In this document: piece by piece, positions 1 to 3,592 of the stretch
Position numbering within the stretch: position 1 is the stretch's first letter
Layout: every line of letters begins with the position of its first letter
From: an uncultured Oscillospiraceae bacterium
GTDB taxonomy: Bacteria; Bacillota; Clostridia; Oscillospirales; Oscillospiraceae
Direction: 5' to 3'
Assembly (NCBI GenBank): GCA_910585155.1
Contig: CAJUEC010000065.1
Coordinates: 1-5,924, forward strand
Length of the DNA stretch: 5,924 nt
Notes under the pieces: generated by a model
Databases searched by the model: none
The model's input: the letters and a program-made list of their open reading frames with translations, nothing else
Told to the model about the DNA's origin: nothing
Translations under genes and position numbers: made by a program

Positions 1-143
1 TTTGGGGCGTTGTCAATCTGCTGGAGGGCTACGGCTCGGACAACCCCGGCTCAAAAAGCCAGGGCATGAAACAGCTTATGGCCGGAGGCGGCATCATCGT
101 CATCGGCACGACCCTCATCCCGCTGCTGTCGGGGCTGTTTTAA
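1..143 (+). CDS. Maff2-family mobile element membrane protein, 3' end (5' truncated)
   Basis: This is the C-terminal 46 residues of a gene that begins before the window. The reading frame starts at base 3 (first full codon TGG) and ends at the TAA at 141-143. The visible part reads WGVVNLLEGYG, then a short polar stretch with SKSQGMKQLMAGGG, then a hydrophobic glycine-rich segment (IIVIGTTLIPLLSGLF) that ends the protein. Recalled Maff2-family proteins of Clostridia conjugative elements look the same: small, two-helix, pilin-like (VirB2/TrbC-like) proteins encoded just before the VirB6-like gene. The next gene starts 12 nt downstream, which fits one operon. The family call is from recognition of the tail and the context; the N-terminal helix is not visible. 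A role as a pilus or channel subunit is inference. Confidence 0.78.
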   Translation, partial: WGVVNLLEGYGSDNPGSKSQGMKQLMAGGGIIVIGTTLIPLLSGLF

Positions 144-155
144 GGGCGGCGGCTT

Positions 156-1022
156 ATGGACTTTCTCACCGACTGGCTCACGGACTGGCTGAAAGAGCTG
201 CTGATTGGCGGCATCATGGGGAACCTTGAGGGGCTCTTTGATACCGTCAATGCCCAGGTCGGAGAGATTGCGGTGCAGGTAGGGACGACCCCGGCGGCAT
301 GGAACGCCGGGGTTTTCTCCCTTATCCGCCAGCTTTCCGAGACGGTGATTTTACCCATCGCCGGGCTGGTGCTGACCTTTGTAGCCACCTATGAGCTGAT
401 ACAGATGCTCCTTGAAAAAAACAATATGCACGAAGTAGACGTGGCGAACCTCTATAAATGGATGTTCAAGACCGCGTGTGCGGTGCTGATACTTTCCAAC
501 ACGTTCAATATCGTGATGGCCGTCTTTGACGTGTCGCAGAGCGTGATTTCCCGCTCTGCCGGGCTGATACAGGGCTCCACGGCGGTTTCGCCGGATATGC
601 TGAACGACCTCCAGACCACGCTGGAGGGGATGGACTTGGGCCCGCTTTTGGGGCTGTGGCTCCAGTCCTCGGTCATCGGGCTCACCATGCAGGCGCTGGG
701 CATCATCATTTTCGTGCTGGTGTACGGAAGAATGATAGAAATATATCTGCTGACCAGCCTTGCGCCCATCCCCGTGGCGACCCTCTCCAACCGGGAGGTG
801 GGCGGCATGGGCCAGAACTACTTAAAATCCCTTTTTGCCGTGGGCTTTCAAGGGATGCTGATTTTAGTCTGTGTCGGCATCTATGCGGTGCTGGTGCAGG
901 GTATCGCTACCGGGGGCGACCCCATCAGCGCGATATGGGGAACCGTGGGCTATACGGTGCTCCTCTGCTTCATGCTGTTCAAGACCGGGACAATCGCCCG
1001 GAGCATCTTCGGGGCCCACTGA
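156..1022 (+). CDS. VirB6/TrbL-like polytopic conjugal transfer protein
   Basis: The product is a 288-residue inner-membrane protein, probably the VirB6/TrbL-like channel component of the mating apparatus. It resembles the CD1112 family of C. difficile-type elements as I remember it. An amphipathic N-terminus (DFLTDWLTDWLKELL) is followed by a soluble stretch. Hydrophobic segments then lie near residues 62-86, 103-125, 164-206 (probably two helices), 222-251 and 257-284, a pattern typical of TrbL/VirB6. No cleavable signal peptide is obvious. The ATG at 156 is the first in frame after the upstream stop and gives the usual family N-terminus. Its SD is poor (only GGGCGG nearby), unlike every other gene here, so translation may be coupled to the Maff2 gene 12 nt upstream. 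It ends with TGA at 1020-1022. The topology is estimated by eye; the family call is secure in type, less so in subfamily. Confidence 0.85.
   Translation: MDFLTDWLTDWLKELLIGGIMGNLEGLFDTVNAQVGEIAVQVGTTPAAWNAGVFSLIRQLSETVILPIAGLVLTFVATYELIQMLLEKNNMHEVDVANLYKWMFKTACAVLILSNTFNIVMAVFDVSQSVISRSAGLIQGSTAVSPDMLNDLQTTLEGMDLGPLLGLWLQSSVIGLTMQALGIIIFVLVYGRMIEIYLLTSLAPIPVATLSNREVGGMGQNYLKSLFAVGFQGMLILVCVGIYAVLVQGIATGGDPISAIWGTVGYTVLLCFMLFKTGTIARSIFGAH
165..188 (+). repeat. 12-bp tandem duplication in the VirB6-like gene
   Basis: Two adjacent 12-base units (165-176 and 177-188) differ at one base (CTCACCGACTGG against CTCACGGACTGG) and encode LTDW twice. This lengthens the amphipathic N-terminal helix by one turn. 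It is an in-frame duplication and does not disrupt the gene. Confidence 0.7.
288..316 (+). other. GC-rich hairpin followed by four T, inside the VirB6-like gene
   Basis: A perfect 9-bp inverted repeat has arms ACCCCGGCG (288-296) and CGCCGGGGT (305-313) around an 8-base loop, with T at 313-316 and then CTCC. It has the outline of an intrinsic terminator, but the T run is only four and it lies in the coding sequence (TTPAAWNAGVF region), about 130 nt after the start codon. It may be chance in GC-rich DNA, or a pause or polarity site. I do not call it a terminator. Confidence 0.35.
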
Positions 1023-1033
1023 TTTAGCGGCAC

Positions 1034-1054
1034 TTCGGGACATTTTTTCCCAAA
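1034..1054 (+). repeat. Dispersed palindromic repeat, copy 1 (intergenic)
   Basis: This 21-base element has left arm TTCGGGACA, spacer TTT and right arm TTTCCCAAA. It matches copy 3 (3181-3201) at 20 of 21 positions; the one difference (T for G at 1047) weakens the inner stem. The shared stretch extends to 24 bases with flanking AC and G. It lies in the 53-nt gap between the VirB6-like and SpoVG-like genes, about 20 nt before the start codon at 1076 and just upstream of that gene's SD. It could be an operator, an mRNA hairpin near the SD, or a small repeat element. Confidence 0.7.
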
Positions 1055-1075
1055 GTCCGGGAAAGGAGGCCGGAT

Positions 1076-1864
1076 ATGCCGAGACGGTACAAGCTGGGCC
1101 CGGAGGGTGAAATGCGCCGGGCATGGGGCGGAAAGCTCCCGGAGGAATTTGACCAGCGGGATATGCTGGCGTTCATGGCTGAAACCGACCTGCAACTGCA
1201 TGGGGCGGTATCAGCGGAAACACTGTCCGCAATACACGCGGCAGGCTACGACTATACGGGCGGGGCGGTCATCCCCCGGCCCGGAAAGGAGGATTTATCT
1301 ATGGCGAACACACAGACGGCGGTGCAGACCGCTGAAATGGCGGAGGCCGCCCAGGAGGAAATGCGCCGTCTGATTTTCGAGGCCCCCATCGCGGAGCTGG
1401 CCGAGCACCAGGGCATCACCATTGACGAGGCCGTGGCCCTGCGGGTGGAGCAGAACCTTGCCGCCGCCACTATCCCCATCGAGGTGACGGTGCGGCCCAT
1501 TGAGCCCCAGAACAAACTGATAGGCTTTGCCAGCGTCAACTTCGGCGGAGTGGTGGTGGACGACTTCAAGGTGGTGAACGGGCAGAACGGCATCTTTTTG
1601 GGTGCGCCCTCAAAGCCCGACCCCACCAGCAGGACGGGCTACCGGGCCACGGTGCGTATCAATGACCGGGCCACCCAGGAGCGGCTGAACGCGGCGGGGG
1701 TGGAGGCGTACCATTCGGCGGTTGAGAAACTTATCGCCCGGGCCGAGGCGGTGCGCCCCGCGCCCATTCGGGAGCAGATGGATAAGGCGGGAAAGGAGGC
1801 CGCGCAGAAAAATGCCGTCCGCCCCGCCCCGGCAAAGGGAAAGGAGGGACGGGATGCCAGATAG
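1076..1864 (+). CDS. SpoVG-domain protein with extra N-terminal module and internal start
   Basis: The frame encodes 262 residues. Residues about 135-220 match the SpoVG family (PF04026): IEVTVRPI, then VVVDDFKVVNGQNGIFLGAPSK, the counterpart of the 'hDIRVIdGnNGLFVaMPSK' core of SpoVG, then an AYHSAVEKL helix. SpoVG proteins are small nucleic-acid-binding regulators of usually about 85-100 aa, so this one is long. Residues 1-75 form a module I do not recognise (MPRRYKLGPEGEMRR, then a DMLAFMAETD helix). Residues 76-134 are mostly helical, and the tail after 220 is rich in A, K and P with two AVRPAP copies. The ATG at 1076 has a strong SD (1059-1069, 6-nt spacing). A second strong SD (1283-1292) precedes an in-frame ATG at 1301, so a 187-aa shorter form is likely. 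It overlaps the following methyltransferase start by 11 nt. Its role within the element is inferred to be DNA/RNA binding or regulation. Confidence 0.82.
   Translation: MPRRYKLGPEGEMRRAWGGKLPEEFDQRDMLAFMAETDLQLHGAVSAETLSAIHAAGYDYTGGAVIPRPGKEDLSMANTQTAVQTAEMAEAAQEEMRRLIFEAPIAELAEHQGITIDEAVALRVEQNLAAATIPIEVTVRPIEPQNKLIGFASVNFGGVVVDDFKVVNGQNGIFLGAPSKPDPTSRTGYRATVRINDRATQERLNAAGVEAYHSAVEKLIARAEAVRPAPIREQMDKAGKEAAQKNAVRPAPAKGKEGRDAR
1283..1292 (+). promoter_or_regulatory. Internal Shine-Dalgarno for an in-frame second start (ATG 1301)
   Basis: GGAAAGGAGG, the same decamer used before most genes here, lies inside the SpoVG-like frame and is followed after 8 nt by ATG at 1301 (residue 76, start of MANTQTAVQTAEM). 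This is as good a start signal as the one at 1076. Either two products are made from one frame, or the 75-residue upstream module was once a separate small gene whose stop was lost. Confidence 0.65.
1790..1799 (+). other. SD-like decamer within the SpoVG-like gene, probably not a working start
   Basis: Another exact GGAAAGGAGG, inside a 15-base stretch (1786-1800) identical to the one before the VirB4 start (3541-3555). It encodes GKEA near the end of the SpoVG-like protein. The next ATG (1812) is 12 nt away and in the frame of the following methyltransferase, so it would add 14 residues to that protein. The better-placed signal for that gene is at 1838-1847, so this copy is probably vestigial or a secondary start. 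Confidence 0.35.
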
Positions 1865-2648
1865 CCCGGCTTTGGGACAAAATGTCCCAAACCTTACCCC
1901 GGAACCCTCCGGGCTCTACCTTATGGACGGCATCGCGGGCCTGCGTTCCCTCCCGGAGCACTCAGTAGATATGCTGCTGACCGACCCGCCCTACGGCACG
2001 ACCCGCAACTATTGGGACGTGCCTTTGCCGCTCCCGGAGCTGTGGGAGGCGGTGCGCTGGGCGGTCAAACCCTCCGGGGCGGTGCTGTTCTTCGCGCAGT
2101 GCCCCTATGACAAAATCCTCGGCGCGTCCAACCTCTCCATGCTCCGCTATGAGTGGGTGTGGTATAAAAGCCGCTGTACGGGATTTCTCAACGCCCGCCG
2201 CGCCCCGCTGAAAAAGACGGAGAATATTCTGGTGTTCTATCGGCGGCTCCCCTTATACAACCCGCAGTTTGAACAGGGCAAGCCCTACAAAAAGATTGCG
2301 TCCCAGCGCGACCAGAGCCCCAACTACGGAAAGTTCGTCCGCTCCGGGAGCGGCTCGGAGGACGGGCGGCGGTTCCCGGGGAACCTGCTTTCGTTCCAGA
2401 CCGTGGCCCATACCGTCCACCCCACCCAAAAGCCCGTGGAGCTGTGCGAATATCTGATAAAGACCTACACCGCCCCCGGCGAGGTGGTGGCGGACATCTG
2501 CGCTGGCTCCGGCACGACGGCCATCGCCGCGCTGAACACGGGCCGGGAGTTTATCTGCTTTGAGACGGCCCCGGCCTTTTACGGCCCGGCCACGGAGCGC
2601 ATCATGCAGGCGCGGGCGGCTGTGGCCGCTGGCGGGAAAGGAGTGTGA
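1854..2648 (+). CDS. Site-specific DNA methyltransferase, N4/N6 type, beta motif order
   Basis: The product of 264 residues transfers methyl from S-adenosylmethionine to the exocyclic amine of adenine or cytosine in DNA (PF01555 type). The catalytic motif DPPY is at residues 44-47 (LLTDPPYGTT). A variable region that should hold target recognition spans about 100-185. HPTQKPVELCEYLI begins at 189 and the SAM-binding motif DICAGSGTT is at 214-222. Catalytic motif first and SAM motif last is the beta arrangement. The start at 1854 is chosen for its SD (1838-1847, 6-nt spacing); the frame is open further upstream, but those residues look like read-through of the SpoVG-like gene in another frame. 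It overlaps that gene by 11 nt. No restriction endonuclease is adjacent, so it looks like an orphan modification enzyme. The last codons carry the next gene's SD. Target sequence and base specificity cannot be read from the DNA. Confidence 0.88.
   Translation: MPDSPALGQNVPNLTPEPSGLYLMDGIAGLRSLPEHSVDMLLTDPPYGTTRNYWDVPLPLPELWEAVRWAVKPSGAVLFFAQCPYDKILGASNLSMLRYEWVWYKSRCTGFLNARRAPLKKTENILVFYRRLPLYNPQFEQGKPYKKIASQRDQSPNYGKFVRSGSGSEDGRRFPGNLLSFQTVAHTVHPTQKPVELCEYLIKTYTAPGEVVADICAGSGTTAIAALNTGREFICFETAPAFYGPATERIMQARAAVAAGGKGV
1871..1891 (+). repeat. Dispersed palindromic repeat, copy 2 (perfect, inside coding sequence)
   Basis: A perfect palindrome with 9-base arms TTTGGGACA and TGTCCCAAA around AAA. 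Relative to copies 1 and 3 the spacer is AAA, not TTT, so it lies in the opposite orientation. It falls 17 nt after the ATG of the DPPY methyltransferase and supplies residues LGQNVPN of the non-conserved leader, before the conserved fold begins near residue 20. Confidence 0.75.
2635..2643 (+). promoter_or_regulatory. Shine-Dalgarno of the MT-A70 gene, pointing to a non-canonical ATC start
   Basis: GGAAAGGAG lies in the last codons of the DPPY methyltransferase. The ATC at 2652 is 8 nt downstream, an ideal distance. The GTG at 2645, which overlaps the upstream stop, is only 1 nt from the SD and out of frame with the MT-A70 sequence, and the first in-frame ATG (2742) is far away. This site decides the start chosen for the next gene. 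Confidence 0.6.
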
Positions 2649-2651
2649 AAA

Positions 2652-3215
2652 ATCAAGAGCTATTCTGTTATCTATGCCGACCCGCCGTGGCGGTACGCCC
2701 AAAAGGGCCTGCAAGGTGCGGCGGAGCGGCACTACCCCACGATGGGGATTGAGGAATTATGCGCGTTGCCCGTGGCGGATTTGGCGGCCCCGGACAGCGT
2801 TCTTTTTCTGTGGGCCACGTTCCCCCAGCTCCCGGAGGCCCTGCGGCTTATCAAGGCGTGGGGCTTTCAGTATAAGTCCGTGGGCTTTGTCTGGCTGAAA
2901 AAGAACAAGAAAGCCGATAGCTGGTTTTATGGGCTGGGCTTTTGGACGCGGGCCAACGCGGAGGTGTGCCTGCTGGCGACCCGTGGGCATCCCCGGCGCA
3001 AGGCCCCCAACGTCCACCAGTTCATCATCTCCCCTATCGAGGGCCACAGCAAAAAGCCGGACGAGGCCCGTGAAAAAATCGTGGCCCTTATGGGGGACGT
3101 GCCCCGGGTGGAGCTGTTCGCCCGCCAGACGGCCCCCGGCTGGGACGTGTGGGGGAACGAGGTGGAGCCCACCGAGGGACTTCGGGACATTTTGTCCCAA
3201 AGGAAAGGAGGCTAA
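2652..3215 (+). CDS. MT-A70 family adenine methyltransferase, apparent ATC start
   Basis: Reading from ATC at 2652 gives 187 residues. The N-terminus (KSYSVIYADPPWRY) carries the MT-A70 catalytic motif DPPW at residues 10-13. LFLWATFPQLPEAL, GFVWLKKNKK, GFWTRANAEVCLLATRG and a C-terminal VELFARQTAPGWDVWGNEV follow, the standard layout of the bacterial and phage MT-A70 proteins I know, which are N6-adenine methyltransferases. The protein is otherwise complete. The oddity is the start: the frame is closed by TGA at 2646-2648, and no ATG, GTG, TTG or CTG lies between that stop and DPPW. The first in-frame ATG (2742) would remove the motif. Possible explanations are true ATC initiation, a mutated ATG, a lost frame (one fewer A at 2648-2652 would join GTG 2645 to this frame), or a sequence error. 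The C-terminus (RDILSQR) is encoded by palindrome copy 3. The function call is firm; the start is not. Confidence 0.8.
   Translation: MKSYSVIYADPPWRYAQKGLQGAAERHYPTMGIEELCALPVADLAAPDSVLFLWATFPQLPEALRLIKAWGFQYKSVGFVWLKKNKKADSWFYGLGFWTRANAEVCLLATRGHPRRKAPNVHQFIISPIEGHSKKPDEAREKIVALMGDVPRVELFARQTAPGWDVWGNEVEPTEGLRDILSQRKGG
3181..3201 (+). repeat. Dispersed palindromic repeat, copy 3
   Basis: Arms TTCGGGACA and TGTCCCAAA around TTT, with one mismatch in the third arm position. It covers the last coding residues of the MT-A70 gene and directly abuts the SD (3202-3211) of the PrgI gene. The base context is nearly the same as copy 1, and in both cases an SD follows (immediately here, 4 nt later in copy 1). 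An extra GGGAC at 3176-3180 makes a direct repeat with its left arm. Confidence 0.75.
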
Positions 3216-3217
3216 AA

Positions 3218-3592
3218 ATGCCCTATGTGAACGTACCTAACGACCTATCGAAAATCAAGACCAAAATCGCTTTCAATCTGACAAAACGCCAGCTTGTGTG
3301 TTTCGGCGGTGCGGCCCTTGTGGGAGTCCCCTCCTACCTGCTGGCCCGGAGCTCGCTGGGGAACACGGCGGCGCTTTTTTTGATGCTGGGCATCATGCTC
3401 CCGGCGTTTCTGCTGGCGATGTACGAGAAAGACGGCCTGCCGCTGGAAAAGGTGGTAAAGAACATTATCCGGGCCAAGTACCTGCGGCCCGGCGTGAGGC
3501 CCTACAAGACCGGGAATATCTACGCGCCCTTTACCGGGCAGGCGGGAAAGGAGGCAGTGAATGGAAAACCGAAAAAGCAAAAGAAAGAATAA
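3218..3592 (+). CDS. PrgI-family conjugal transfer membrane protein (VirB3-like)
   Basis: The product is a 124-residue inner-membrane protein of the PrgI family (PF12666), encoded as expected directly before VirB4 and thought to act like VirB3/TcpE in anchoring the motor ATPase to the channel. It opens with MPYVNVPNDLSKIKTKIAFNLT, the typical PrgI start. Two membrane segments (about residues 27-43 and 49-67) follow, then a cytoplasmic part (YEKDGLPLEKVVKNIIRAKYLRPGVRPYKTGNIY) and a lysine-rich tail. The ATG at 3218 is chosen because the SD GGAAAGGAGG (3202-3211) is 6 nt upstream and the family N-terminus begins there; the frame is open further upstream without similarity. Its last 32 nt overlap the start of the VirB4 gene, suggesting coupled translation. 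Confidence 0.88.
   Translation: MPYVNVPNDLSKIKTKIAFNLTKRQLVCFGGAALVGVPSYLLARSSLGNTAALFLMLGIMLPAFLLAMYEKDGLPLEKVVKNIIRAKYLRPGVRPYKTGNIYAPFTGQAGKEAVNGKPKKQKKE

Noticed and set aside
1034..1054. Palindrome copies as intrinsic terminators
   Set aside because: The hairpin is followed by AAAG and an SD, not by a T run, and copy 2 is inside a gene. Termination at these places would cut the operon just before genes it must express.
1722..1853. Upstream extension of the DPPY methyltransferase to ATG 1722 or ATG 1812
   Set aside because: The extension is a proline/arginine-rich out-of-frame reading of the SpoVG-like tail. ATG 1854 has the well-spaced SD and leads straight into the conserved fold.
2253..3200. 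Two long reverse-strand open frames (2253-2732 and 2757-3200)
   Set aside because: They mirror the two methyltransferase genes, are arginine-, glycine- and proline-rich without domain signs, and have no SD. The forward frames carry the catalytic motifs.
3149..3217. Upstream extension of the PrgI gene to ATG 3149
   Set aside because: It reads the MT-A70 C-terminus in another frame. The typical PrgI N-terminus starts at ATG 3218, which has a strong SD.
3561..3592. 32-nt overlap of the PrgI and VirB4 genes as an anomaly
   Set aside because: The VirB4 start has a proper SD inside the PrgI gene. Short overlaps are usual in compact transfer operons.
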